From: Lithospermum erythrorhizon
Lineage: Eukaryota > Streptophyta > Magnoliopsida > Boraginales > Boraginaceae
NCBI GenBank assembly: GCA_019722365.1
Contig: JADFUC010001333.1
Span: 744,001-808,000, forward strand
Length of the DNA: 64,000 nucleotides
Direction of reading: 5' to 3'
This document shows, one piece after another, positions 12,511-23,826 of the stretch. The position numbers were made by a program, and so were the translations under genes. The notes beneath the pieces are model-generated. The model saw nothing but the letters and a program-made list of their open reading frames with translations. It made no database searches and was not told the origin of the DNA. Each line of letters starts with the position of its first letter. The first letter of the stretch is position 1.

Positions 12511-15500
12511 TATCTCTGACAGAGGCCTCCCGAGCCGGGCCCGGGCGAATACCACGAATATTAGGTGGAATTTCGAACCGAACTGGGCTTAAAAAGAGGC
12601 GATCCACCTCGACACAGTTCGTCCCAACATTATTAGTGGGCAGGGGTGATTCATGAACACAGTAGGTGCAGAATCTGGGCGGTGGGGCCGGGCCCCAGGG
12701 CGACCCACCGAGGCCCGGTTCGATAGCGCCATGACTCGCGAGCATTTTAAGCCTCGACATCGACTTTGAAAACTTCTGACCGGAAGAGGGGTTGGTTGAG
12801 AAGCTCAACCTAAACATGAAGGTTGGGGCCATCGAACTGAGGCAGGGACCCATTGAGCCGGATCGGCGGGCCGGTTGAAGACCCGTTGAACTTATTCGGG
12901 AGCATGTTGGTTCGCGTCGCTTTGGCTGGAAGAGCATGACCGATGTTCCGCTCCTGGCCGTGTTCTTTCTGAAGTCCCAAGTTCTAACTTATTGCAATAT
13001 TTGTTCCAAGGGATATAAGACTTGAAGGTCTCATGAGGCTTGAGGTAGAGGCTGGGCCGGTTTCAGAACTGTCCACGGGCGGGCGTGTTTAAATGGGCTT
13101 GAGATCTGACAACGTCAATACATGTGAGCGTTGGGCGGTTGTCTGTATTTGGATTATTATCGGATAAAAAATCCATCAGATTTCTATCCAGCTCTGAGTG
13201 CTGACGGCTCAAGTAAAAACCCCAAAGAAACTAGCCAGGATCCTTTTGACATTGAATAAATATATATAAATTTTTAAGCTCTTAGCTTTTAATTTTTAAA
13301 CCAACATTAGCACATAAGGAGGCAATGGATTGTGACAGTTAAATCTGCAGGTAGCGGTGGCAGATATCATCAGTGCCACCCAAGGTCGAACCGGGCGGAG
13401 GCCTATAACATATTCGGCGGGCCCAATTTAACATTGATGCATCAGCCCTAATGTCGGTTCCAGGAACCCATTATAGGGACCCGGCGTGCCACGGTCTTAT
13501 ATTAAAGCGACGAACACCCCGTTATCATTTGTTTCAAAGTCCAGCGTTAACTTTAACGATTGTACCGTTTATTACAATAAAAATTCGGTGATGGCAAATT
13601 GAACCATATTTCATGAAGCCAACTGGGTGATCGATAGATGCTTTGCCAGCACGAAGTAACCCGTGCAAATATGAATAACGCTTGATCCCAATGATTACGT
13701 GCCGATTCCGTTCATGTGAAATAAGTTACAAAGTCACCCACATTCTATGTTTCATAAGTGCGCATGCCAATGATAAAGTGTTTAGTTGCATCCTCGAACC
13801 TTCAAAGACATTTGACCTCTGTAGGCTAAGACAATCCCATGCGACCCAGCTAAACGCTCCTGGAAGCCACAAAAGGATTGAAGACACGGTAGAACAAAAT
13901 GCGCCCAGGCAACACGGATGGATCTCTGATAAAAAACCTCTTGCAGCGCCCGTTTTGGGATTTTTTTTTCTCTTTGACTGTTGAACAATTCTGTGATTAA
14001 AATTGATGGTTGGCGGTGTCAGATAGAAAAAATACACTAACTTTAGATCGAAAAATGCACTTTCCCAAATTAGCCACATGGCATTCAATGTATCTAGCGG
14101 CTATTTTGTACTAATAGTTGGTCATCATTGGATTCATTTTCCTGGCATTTGAAATGATAGCGACTACTTTTATGAATAAGCGATGAGCGCGTTTGATTAA
14201 GCCTGCGTTTGATAAACTGACTTTATCAATCAGAAAAAATGTACAAAGACACTGACTCTATAAAGGGGCCTTACCATTTTCAATTTCTCCCCAACTTCAA
14301 GTGTTTTCTAAGCAATTGCAATACTCACAATCACCGCTTTTGAACAGAGGCGAAAGGGATCAACTATTGTCTTGGGTAGGGTTATTGCCTCGAGGCATGG
14401 TGTTAGAAGATGCCAATGTTCAATTTAACATTAGAGATGCCAAAATATTCATTCATTTTTAACATTACAGAAGATGTCCCAATGTTCAATTATTTGCAAT
14501 AACCTTCTTTAAGTTGACAGAACATATAAAATTATTTTACAACTTTTACTATGAACAATTCCACACCACTAGAGGGGTTACTTATTCGAAGATAATTGGT
14601 GTGGCGTGCTGGCCAATTACAGTCATTTCGTGGTAGTTTTCCACAATTCTTTGTATTAGGTTTGGTAGGGAGGGACACACTGGTGCATGAAATGAGATTG
14701 GTGGCAATGTGGTGGCAAATTGAGTTTGAGCGATTGTGCGTGATTCCTAGCATAATGGCTGTATAGCTAAGAAGTCACATGTAATACAATTTGAGCGGTT
14801 TTCAAGTTTATTTGAAAGGGTAGTTCAAAGGGTCTTGGCTACTAATAGTCAACATCGAGACTTACTTTCATACATACTTTTGTTATGTGGGCTGCGTGAA
14901 TGAGGTTAAGGTCAAGTGCACGCGTGCTACTACATATGATTATCAAAAGAAACAAGCTTCGCTTGCTCGAGGGCCAGTCTTCCAGACATTTGGTCGATCC
15001 TACTGGGTGTTCCGTTTTAGAAAATCATGGAAATATTCATGTAAGAAGGACACTATGATAAGAAGACAATCGATGCTTGCCCAGGAATTGTATATGTGAG
15101 AGGATAAGTTGCTTTCTAAGTGGGAAATGTTCGAACAGTTTGAGTTCGTGAAGGCTGATGTGTGGTTGTTCACCCGATGCGCCAAGCAGGATGGTTACAC
15201 CAGAAATGCTTTGGGGGTACGCACTATCAGCGTCCCGTTTGTTCCGCCGATCTAAGCAAGGTCCTCATATGGACCCCTTCGATCCCGAGCTTTCTTAACA
15301 CCAACATGTTAACAATGTTTGGTGAGGTGAGTTTTAGATCTACGAGGGAATGAGGCTTCGGATGGGCTCCAGAAGCGATGCGAGGTGGAGGAAATAATAG
15401 GGTTGATAAGAGGGGATGCCACCAGGCCTTCCCACGCTACTCCAGTTGATCGTCAAGGAGATGACAATGAAGAGGATGACATTGGAAGAGATGACACTGA

Positions 15501-15756
15501 AGAAACACATGAGTGAATGTGTTTTGTTTCATGTTATGTACTTTCAAGTTTCAAACAATTGTGATTCCTTTTATTTTATGTCATATACTTTGGTATTCGA
15601 ACAATTTAGGTTTTATATTATGCATTTTTGTATTTGAACAATGATTATGTTATGTGGTTGTCGAACATTTTGGGATTACATTGTACTTGACATTTCTAAT
15701 TTATGTTGCTTTTTAATTGTTATGGTGTTTAATTTCTATTGTATTCTGCAATATTT
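12511..15756. other. GC-rich blocks and degenerate TE sequence
   Basis: 12.53-13.11 and 13.37-13.50 kb are rich in CCCGGGC, GGCCCGG and GGTTCG, like the element's ends. A promoter-like TCTATAAAGGGG at about 14257 is followed by a pyrimidine-rich leader. From 14.55 to 15.5 kb there are short open stretches (for instance DEDDIGRDDTEE-like acidic coding near 15.46 kb) without a known domain. A 157-codon open stretch on the minus strand (12464-12937) is a product of high GC content. Confidence 0.4.
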
Positions 15757-15970
15757 ATGTCTTAAACGGTGACACGTTTGTACTAAACGTTGTCACGTTT
15801 ATTGCTTTCTACTTACAGAATACAACATGTATGTTGAATACTTTTTTAACGTCTTAAACGATGGCACATTTTGTCCTAAACGTTGTCACGTTTATTGCAG
15901 GTTACTTACAGGATACAACATGTATGTAGAACACTTTTTGTGTCTTAAACAGTGTCACGTTTATATTAGC
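15757..15970. repeat. GTCACGTTTA motif array
   Basis: TAAACGGTGACACGTTTG, TAAACGTTGTCACGTTTATTGC, TAAACGATGGCACATTTTG and TAAACAGTGTCACGTTTAT lie about 15-90 bases apart, with the spacer ACAGAATACAACATGTATGT also repeated. This is a tandem array of the same motif class found near the element's ends. Confidence 0.65.
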
Positions 15971-15999
15971 GTCGTTACGACTGAATACGAGGGGGCTTG

Positions 16000-16435
16000 G
16001 GCAGGACCGGTAGAATCTGCATGGGAATATTAGGTGGGCTCCAACCCGAGCCAAGGCCTGAAGACCCGAATCTAGCTGGCCCCGTCGTCCAGCTGACAAT
16101 GGGCGAGGATGCGTTCTTGGGCCTAGTGGTGATGCGGTCGAACCAGTGCGTGGTAGAAACCCCATTGCCTGAAGTCTTACACACCACTGGCGTGGCTAAC
16201 GGGCAGGCCCGATTATATTCGTTCGAAACTGCGTTACCCGTTCGGTTCGTATTCGGCCCCGGCCCACAGGGCCACGAGCGGCCCCGGTTCGTTAAATGGG
16301 AGACGGACGGGGCCTAAAGATTGAGCCCGTCCGGCCAGTTCGAGCCCACCCAATATTCGGTGGGCCTTACGGCCGAGCCCGGTTGAGGCTTACTATGTGG
16401 TACCGTTTCATGATGCTGGTACACGTTTAATATTG
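16000..16435. repeat. GC-rich hAT terminal-like block
   Basis: A GC-rich region (CGGCCCCGGCCCACAGGG, GGCCCCGGTTCGTT, GTGGGCCTTACGGCCGAGCC) ending in GTGGTACCGTTTC and GGTACACGTTTAAT. Together with the array just before it, this has the composition of a hAT right end. It may mark the terminus of an inner copy. Confidence 0.5.
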
Positions 16436-16520
16436 CACGAAATAAATATGGTAGTGAGTGATTTGAACTTAGACCTTATGATGGAAGAATAAACTTGAAC
16501 CGTTAGTAAAGTGACTAAAT

Positions 16521-17723
16521 TTGTTAATATGTGCATAATAATAAATGAAGTTATCTAGTTTCAAATAATATATATAAATAAAAACTTTGAACTGATAATA
16601 TATTATCCTTCAAATAATACAACACATTCCCCATCACAAAACTATTTCAAACATATTAATGAATAATAACTTAAATTTGAGGTGATATTTAATATATTAT
16701 CTTTGTTGATATATTATCCTTCAAGAAATAATTAGTGACTCTATTTAAATTATTGAAAGAGAAATATTCTGTGATAATATTGTATTTCATGAAATAATAT
16801 GTGCATAATTATAAAATCTAGTGATTTAGTTTCAAATAATATAAAGTATAAATAAAAGCAAATAATACTCATTGCAAATCTAAGTTATTTAATATTATGA
16901 TATATTATTCTGCTGAAATAAGTAAGTTCTATCAAATAATACCAAACTTATTATTACATGAATATATTAAATAATACCAAATCTAAGTTATTTAGTATTA
17001 TGATATATTATTCTATCAAATAAAGTATTAAGCGCTTCGTTTTATCATCTCTCTTAGATAGTAGAAAGTTCATACTCTTTAACATTTGTTATAACTCAAT
17101 TTAATACTTAAATGATGCTAACATAATTGAATAATTGTGTGAAAACGGTACGTTTCATTCCAGATGGTACCACGTTTATCACAATTTTGAAATTGTGTTA
17201 AGCGGTACCGTTTAATTGATGTTACCACGTTTAATTCAAACGGTCTGGCGTTTGAATTAGGATAGTACTGGCGTTTGAGGTATTTAGATTATTATTGAAG
17301 GATAATATATCAAATGGTAAAAGAGCTATATTAAATATTACCATATCTAAATTAACTATCAATACGTTAATTAGAAATATGTTTTATTGTTTTAAGAATA
17401 ATATATTATTGAATCTTATGCTTTTTATTCATATGTATATTGTTATTTGAAACTTAACTCAATTTGATTTATACATATTAGAAACTATTTGACAATTTGA
17501 TCGATTTTTTCCTTCAAATTAATAACTTAGAGTTTGGTATTATTTGATAGAATAATATATCATAATACTAAATAACTTAAATTTGGTTAAATAATATATT
17601 GACAAAGTTTTGAGTTAAATAATATATTATTTTATAATATTATTGAATATTATGCTTTTATTACTCGTATATTGTATTTTAAATAAAGAACTTGATATAT
17701 TATTATACGCATATTAACAAATA
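16521..17723. repeat. AT-rich foldback block
   Basis: The left edge TTGTTAATATGTGCATAATA is mirrored at the right edge by TATTATACGCATATTAACAA. Inside, blocks such as CAAATCTAAGTTATTTAGTATTATGATATATTA (left arm, about 16.98 kb) recur as the reverse complement near 17.53-17.58 kb. The left arm also holds direct copies of its own end (16.52 and 16.79 kb). The centre (17.14-17.28 kb) carries CGGTACC and GTTACCACG motifs of the surrounding hAT element. It may be an inserted foldback element or a rearranged hAT subterminal region. Confidence 0.65.
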
Positions 17724-18020
17724 AATGTGAAGCTTTGCTGTGGTTCGCCGGCACTGCTTTGCGTGCAGGTCGAAGGTTCAATCTATACTCTTTGCATTTA
17801 TTTTGAGTCTTAATGTGTCATCAAGCGATGATGCTGGATTTGGTATTAGCGATCTTAGCGTTAAATGCCAGTACGCTAAAAGTGGGCGCCGGCGAGGCTT
17901 GGACTTTAGAGCAAAATTCTCTTGCGGACGGGCCCGGACCGGTTCGTCAGCAGACTCTGGGCCCGTCAGAACTCTGCGGGCGGGCCGGTTCGTTTGCCAC
18001 ACGACTACACACACCCACTG

Positions 18021-18275
18021 AGCTAGGTCATCTAGCAAAAACAAAGTGAGAACCCAATGTTTTTCTAGAGTTTTCCCTTTTCATTTTGAACCACTTCTAA
18101 AAATTTACGCTGATTTAGTGGGTGGGCGTAGCCGGAGCAGAGCATATCTCTTGAAAAGCAATAGTTAAAACCTTATGGAAATGCCCAAGAAATACATAAC
18201 TCATTAACCTCTCTACTTGCTTTGTCCAACACTCATCAAGACAACTTTATTAAACTCAAAACATTCACACAAACA
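18021..18275. other. Gap between hAT end and Alfin-like leader
   Basis: Short AT-rich flank. Any promoter of the Alfin-like gene would have to lie here or inside the transposon. No clear TATA box was picked out. Confidence 0.35.
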
Positions 18276-18279
18276 TTGC

Positions 18280-18947
18280 TATTTTCTGCTGCATTTTTGT
18301 TACTGGTAGCTTCATTTTCTTGCAAAGATTCAATATTTTTGCTGAAAAGATTGAAAAAAACTATAAACTCATATTCTTGCAGTAAAATTCTCTTGTAGGT
18401 CTAAAAAAATTAGTAATTTTTTCTGCAGTTTTGTTACTGGTAAGCTTTTTTTTTTCTTGCAAAGATTGAATCTTTTTGCTGAAAATAGTAAAAACAAACT
18501 ATAAATTCATATTTTTACAGTAAAATTATCTTGTGGCTAAAAAAAATTGGTAATTTTTGCTGCAGTTTTTGTTACTGGTTGCTTTATTTTAGCAAAAATA
18601 TTGAAAACAAACTATAAATTCATATTCTTACAGTGAAATTCTCTTGTGCGTAAAAAAAATTGGTATTTTTTAATGCAGTTTTTGTTACTGGTTGCTTTAT
18701 TTTATTGCAAAGATTCAATATTTTTGCTGAAAATTTTGAAAAAAAAAAAATATAAATTCATATTCTTAGAGTGATATTCTCTTGTGGGTAGAAATTTTGT
18801 TTAAATTTTTTTTATGCAGTTGCTGTTACTGGTTGCTTTATTTTCTTGCAAAGATTCAATCTTTTTGCTGAAAAAATTGAAAAAAAACTATAAATTTATA
18901 ATCTTGCAGTGAAATTATATATTGGGTCTGAAAAAGTAGTGGTGAAA
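18280..18947 (+). repeat. Five tandem repeats abutting the Alfin-like start codon
   Basis: Five imperfect units of about 110-140 bases begin near 18280, 18417, 18555, 18667 and 18803. Each runs: TGCAGTTTTTGTTACTGG, TTGCTTTATTTT, CTTGCAAAGATTCAAT, TTTTTGCTGAAAA, ACTATAAATTCATATTCTTG and CAGTGAAATTCTCTTGTG. The last unit ends at the ATG. In a typical gene this would be the 5' UTR or leader intron, so transcription start and leader structure are probably affected. The third unit has an internal deletion. Confidence 0.85.
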
Positions 18948-21669
18948 ATGGATGGAGGTGGATTATACAACCCAAGAACAGTTGAAGAAGTCTTTAGGGA
19001 TTTCAAAGGTCGTCGTGCTGGTCTCATTAAAGCTCTCACTACAGGTTTTAAATTTATATTTTTTGGGTTTTGAATTTTTAGATTTTTAATTGTTTGTAAG
19101 ATTTTTATTAATTTTTTTGCTTTCATAATTGCAGATGTTGAGGATTTCTTCCAGCAGTGTGACCCTGGTATGCAAATATTTTGAGAGATATCGAATTCTT
19201 GCAGAATTTAAGTCAATTATATGTTACGTGTAGTTTTTTATTATTATGACTAGTCTGTTTAAATATCTTTGTATTTTCAGTTGTTTGTGTGAAATTTGAA
19301 ATTTTACTAGCAAAGCAATCTTTGAGGAAAGCACCAGTCGATTTAAACAACGCAAGCTTGACCATCAATTAACTATCAGTCATTAAGTTATTCAATACTC
19401 TTCACACATTAGTATCAGTCATTAAACTCTTGGGTGTACTATTTAGTGAATAGTAAATTTGAAGTCGAAACTAGGATTTATGGAGTGATGAAGAGAACCT
19501 CTTTATTTGTTTTTTGTGAATGTCAGCTTGTTAGGCTCTCGGTATCTCGTCGTCCATGCATATCAAGTTGTATTTGGGTTTTAGGTGATCCTTAATCCTG
19601 ATGTGGATTCATGGAAAAATGAATGAGTTCAAGTGTTTCCAATTCGTTTACATGTTATAGGTAGAAAATAAGTCCTGCGGTACTCTTAGATTGTTTTGTA
19701 ATTTGAATGTTCAGCATTTGCTGGACACTGATGAAGTTCTTTAATCCCAGTTGTAGGCTGTCTTCACTTGAGAAATGTTATAACTTGGATATGTAAAATC
19801 AGTATAAATCCGCCGCCAGTATCTTATAGTGACTGGATGCGAATTTATTAGTTGAAACCGGATAAAAAACTATAACGGGTTTTCCTTCTCGGGTTTTTAT
19901 TGTAGTTACAAATAGCTTACTGGAACCTCATTAACTATTAAAAGGCTCTTCATTTTTTTGATGACCCCCACTAGAAAACATAGGGCAAGCTAATAAAATC
20001 AATTTCAACTTTGAAGTGAAGTTGTAAATTTAACAGCAAAACACTACTACTTTTTTGATCAAAATCCAAGGTATAAACAACCTCAACTTGTGATTACCCA
20101 AGTCAAACTTCACTCACATTTATTTGTAACTACTTGAGCTGGGTATTTATGTGAACTTGAGAGAACTGAATTGATTTACCAATCTGCTATTACGAAAAAG
20201 AGAACTTTTTTTGTATGAACGAGCTGACGGCGGGGAGATTAATTTACCTGCTGAAAACACCTCAGAGCTTCCGGAGCCTGCTTTGGGCATTAACTTTGCT
20301 AGAGATGGGATGCAAGAAAAGGACTGGCTGTCATTGGTCGCTGTGCACAGTGATGCATGGTTGCTTGCTGTTGCCTTCTATTTTGGAGCCAGATTTGGAT
20401 TTGAATAAACCAGGTACAAGAATTTTATTCACTCATCAAATGATTCAACTTCCTTTTACTGGCACTTTATGAGTGAGATGAAAAGGAGAAGACAACAAAA
20501 AATTGCTTTTCTTATTCTCATGTTTGTTGGGAACTTATATTTTCTTGTAATGAAATGAGGGAGGCAGAGGGGATTTGTTCTGGGGTAAGCTGAACAGTGT
20601 ATAGAAGAAACTTTACAGCTCCTGCATTTAATATTAATATCAATTTGATTCACAGTAGCACATGAGTTAGGTATTTCTGAATGCAGTCAAGTCTTACTGG
20701 TATAATTGGATAAACTCTTAGTTGTACAAATCACGCTAAGTTCTTTCAAAGAATAATTTGTACGCAGGGTTTCTGTCATTGATAACAACTGATTTTGCTG
20801 ACTGGAGGAAATCGTGTGTGGCCATAGGAAAATAACATGGGAGGAATACTCATACGGTCATACCAGATTTTGATGCCATTTTCTTCTTTTTGCTTTTATT
20901 TTCAATATAACATAATATCCCAGCTTAAGCTTCCTGTAGTGAGCCCATATAACTCTATGTTTTGTTGCAGGAAAAGGCTTTTCAACATGATAAATGATCT
21001 TCCTACAGTTTTTGAGGTTGTAACTGGTTCTGCAAAGAAGCAACAGAAAGAGAAATCAGCAGTCTCCAATCACAGTAGTAGCAAATCAAAGTCAAACTCC
21101 AAACCGGTAAAAGAGGCTTCTTCACTCGCACTTAATGATAGATTGATTCAAACCTTTTCGTTACTATATATATTATTTTGTACACCTGGTAAATTGGTAT
21201 GATAAGTTGTGATTGTCGTTTCCAAGAATTTGCTCTCTCGTGGAATTCAGAGTGTACCATAAGTCCATAACTATTCATTTATCATAAGTATTACTTGAAA
21301 AACAGGATTCTCCCGTTAACTTAAGGGCATGATTTATTATTGTATGTTTCTTGTTTTTTATCCTTTTATTATTGGTGAGTGGTGACAAAACAGCGTGTGA
21401 CCTAATCTCAGGGAAAGCTTACTAAGCCGCAGCCAAGAGAAGAAGATGAAGAAGAAGAAGAAATCTTGGATGAAGAAGATGATGATGAGCACGGTGAGAC
21501 CCTGTGTGGGGCCTGTGGAGAGAGCTACGCATCAGATGAATTTTGGATTTGCTGCGACATATGTGAAAAGTGGTTCCATGGGAAGTGTGTGAAGATAACT
21601 CCTGCTAGGGCTGAGCATATCAAGCAATACAAGTGTCCATCCTGCAGTAACAAGAGAGCACGTGTTTGA
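18948..21669 (+). pseudogene. Alfin-like PHD finger gene with damaged exon 3
   Basis: Alfin-like proteins are nuclear readers of H3K4me3 with an N-terminal Alfin domain and a C-terminal PHD finger. Exons 18948-19044 ([19 protein letters not shown]), 19135-19167 (DVEDFFQQCDP), 20971-21106 ([19 protein letters not shown]) and 21412-21669 (acidic tract, then the PHD finger [17 protein letters not shown] with its later Cys and His, ending RARV) are intact and spliced by GT-AG. Exon 3 (about 20200-20413) still reads [26 protein letters not shown] and [11 protein letters not shown]. It lacks a canonical acceptor at the expected place, is one T short in a T run at 20206-20212, and has a TAA at 20406-20408 just before its donor. 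Skipping exon 3 also breaks the frame. I see no way to make the full protein, but the homopolymer shift could be a sequencing error. Confidence 0.8.
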
Positions 21670-22653
21670 TCTATCTTTCTACTTTTATTAACCTCTCATG
21701 TTCTTAAAGCTTTCTGCTATCAACTAGGTTGTTTTCTGTAACACTATTTAGTGATACTGGTAAGTTGTGAATGTTAACTTTCATTGTCTGAATCCAAGTT
21801 GATAGGAATACATTGTCTTTATCTTTCATTGTCATCCTATGTTCATCCATTGACACCAAACAGAAGAGGCTGCCAGTATTTTATAACTTCGGTCGTGAGA
21901 TCACCATGACTAATTCGAAGGCTAGAAGAACCATGGTCCCCTGTAAAGACGATACAAATATCTAAGTTCTTCATTTATTTAAATAGAAGAGATGATATAA
22001 TTATCACTTACTATCGTGACATATATCAAATAGCAATTGAAGTGTATCGTAGCTAACTATCTTGAATGTAGAAATCTAATTTTATATTTGAATGCACCCC
22101 ATCTGTATCTATACAGTTGTAGAATCATATCATATCTATCCAAGTTGTAGAGACATACCTCTTAATTGTCAAGAAGAAACACAACTGACTTTCAGGTAAA
22201 ATATCTATTTGTAGAACTATATGTAACTGTCATTTAGGACGCAACATGTCTTATGACAACAAGTTTTCAGGGATCTTTTCCAATACTTTGAAGTCATTCC
22301 TTAATCAATGAGAATTCATAAATGGGACTCCACTTACGATTCAGAAATCTTCTTGTCCCAAACTTTAGTGCAATGTGGACAAGCACTCAACATAAAATAA
22401 TTAATTGAGTTTGGCAACTAGTGTTAAATGAATATAAACAATATAAAGGCAGTATAGATAATAAAGACAATAGTAATATATACATTTCCATAAGAGTGGA
22501 ACTTGCAAAGTTGCGTCTACTTCAGTGGATCATCAACTAACATGAACCTTGATGAAGCAACATGGAAACAAAAAACTACCAAAGGATTAAGAGCGACAAA
22601 CAAAGGAACTTGTATCGCTGTATTACTCCGTTTTATTGTCTATAGTACCCCCT
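21670..22653. other. Intergenic, no gene seen
   Basis: 3' flank of the Alfin-like gene followed by AT-rich DNA. Nothing coding recognised up to the ancestral end of the carrier gene. Confidence 0.45.
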
Positions 22654-23729
22654 TCAGGATGCAAAAACGTCTTGAGTTTTTGTGGACATACGTTTCAGGA
22701 ACTCGTATGTTGTGATCATTGTAGTTGCAGACATTGACATTGAAGCACACCTCGGCCCCAGTCCTCTATAACACAGCAAAGCTCATCACTAATTGCGCTC
22801 TGACTGTTTATTAAATTGTTGGTCACTTTCCTTTAGGTATCATCACCATCAAAAAACATGGTCTAAATCTTGATTGTATCCAAAAGCATGTGATGATCTG
22901 GCTGGGGCACACCTGGCCACTTGGCTGCACTGACTCCCTGAACTGCCATAACGGTTTTTGCATCACGCCTCATAGAATTGTTCATCCCATTCCCAATCCT
23001 ATCATCGTGTTGTTTCTTGCAGGAATACCATCCAATCCCTCCCCAGATGACCCTCTGAGTAACAGAATAAGACGCCCACCAGACAGCATTAGACGGGGCA
23101 TAAGTCAAAATTGAAATTCCAAACCCTCTGTATAATCCTCTAGGGCCGTCTGAATGAAGGATCTTCCTAAATGCATCAAATCCATTTTGATATTTACACA
23201 TTGACCCACTAGGAATTCTGCGATGATCACCTCTACAGACACCTCGATCACCCTGGACCATTAACCGCTGGCTCACAACATCAACCGGTGTCCAAACCAG
23301 CTGTGCAGCGACCGCAGCACTCAGACCAGCAGCAGCATTAGCTATAGCAGCCACACTAGATTCAGCAAACCCCATTTTTAAAGCGAAAACTCCCACATTA
23401 CTCTTCGTAACCTCGAGAGCAGTCATGTACAAAGCTCTAGCAGGAATCGTCCCCATCAAAGAAGTCCCGAATCCTCTGTATAACCCTCGAGGCCCCTCGT
23501 GTTTTAGGATCCCAATCGCTGTTTTCGTGCAAGAAACATGCAATTGCGCAACTTGTTGCCGTGTCTTCAACACCACAGCAGGATACAACGCTGCAGAAAC
23601 ACCAGAAAACAATGCTGCCCCAAGAACAAAAAACTTAGACTTATCCAACATTTCCCAATGAACTTCTGCAGGTACATGAGTCTCTTGAGCAGCAGATTCA
23701 TCCTCAACTGAGCTCAAATTCATCTCCAC
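22654..23729 (-). pseudogene. SLC25A44-type mitochondrial carrier, degraded C-terminus
   Basis: Mitochondrial carrier family proteins are six-helix inner-membrane transporters made of three repeats. Codons from 23729 to 22863 stay open for 288 aa and match the plant SLC25A44-like group. Features are LDKSKFFVLGAALFSGVSAA, repeat 1 signature YPAVVLKTRQQ, GLYRGFGTSLMGTIPARALY, repeat 2 TPVDVVSQRLMVQG, GLYRGFGISILTYAPSNAVW and AKTVMAVQGVSAA. The frame then departs (AAKWPGVPQPDHH where family members have a glycine-rich helix), briefly returns as LLDTIKI and hits TAG. Beyond it, homology continues in broken frames and is unmistakable at the end: MSMSATTMITTYEFLKR followed by a TGA at 22654-22656. 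The sixth helix and third repeat are thus lost. The gene has no intron. A truncated product is possible but unlikely to transport. Confidence 0.85.
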
Positions 23730-23826
23730 AACCTTTAATCAACCCCCTCAATCTGCAAATTCTCACCCCTTCAAAATATTCTCTCCAATATCACCTAATA
23801 TAACATAACTTTCATATCTATTACAC

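Larger units (their letters stand above)
7754..18020. mobile_element. Large decayed hAT-type DNA transposon
   Basis: The left end reads CAGAGGGAGGAGTAGTC then AACGAACCGG. The reverse complement of the right end reads CAGTGGGTGTGTGTAGTC then AAACGAACCGG. These form an imperfect terminal inverted repeat of over 30 bases that starts with the CAG typical of hAT elements. Inside are degenerate hAT transposase signatures (8.5-10.6 kb, plus strand), GC-rich blocks with GGGCCGG and GGTTCG, and clusters of a GTACCACG motif. No clean 8-bp target duplication is visible (left flank CCAATCAA, right flank AGCTAGGT), so the ends may have shifted or the copy may be rearranged. At 10.3 kb it is long for hAT. 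Internal GC-rich patches at 12.5-13.5 and 16.0-16.4 kb look like further terminal regions, which suggests nested or tandem related copies. Confidence 0.7.

Noticed and set aside
12464..12937. 157-codon open stretch on the minus strand in a GC-rich block
   Set aside because: It lies in repetitive hAT-like DNA rich in GGGCCC. Composition alone explains the lack of stops, and no domain or splice context supports it.
15997..16317. 106-codon open stretch on the plus strand, with overlapping ones on the minus strand
   Set aside because: All frames are open because of high GC content; the region is a terminal-like transposon block.
7746..18028. An 8-bp target-site duplication for the hAT element
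   Set aside because: The flanking octamers CCAATCAA and AGCTAGGT do not match, so none is claimed.
22503..22715. 70-codon open stretch overlapping the carrier 3' end
   Set aside because: Antisense to the eroded C-terminus of the carrier; no independent support.
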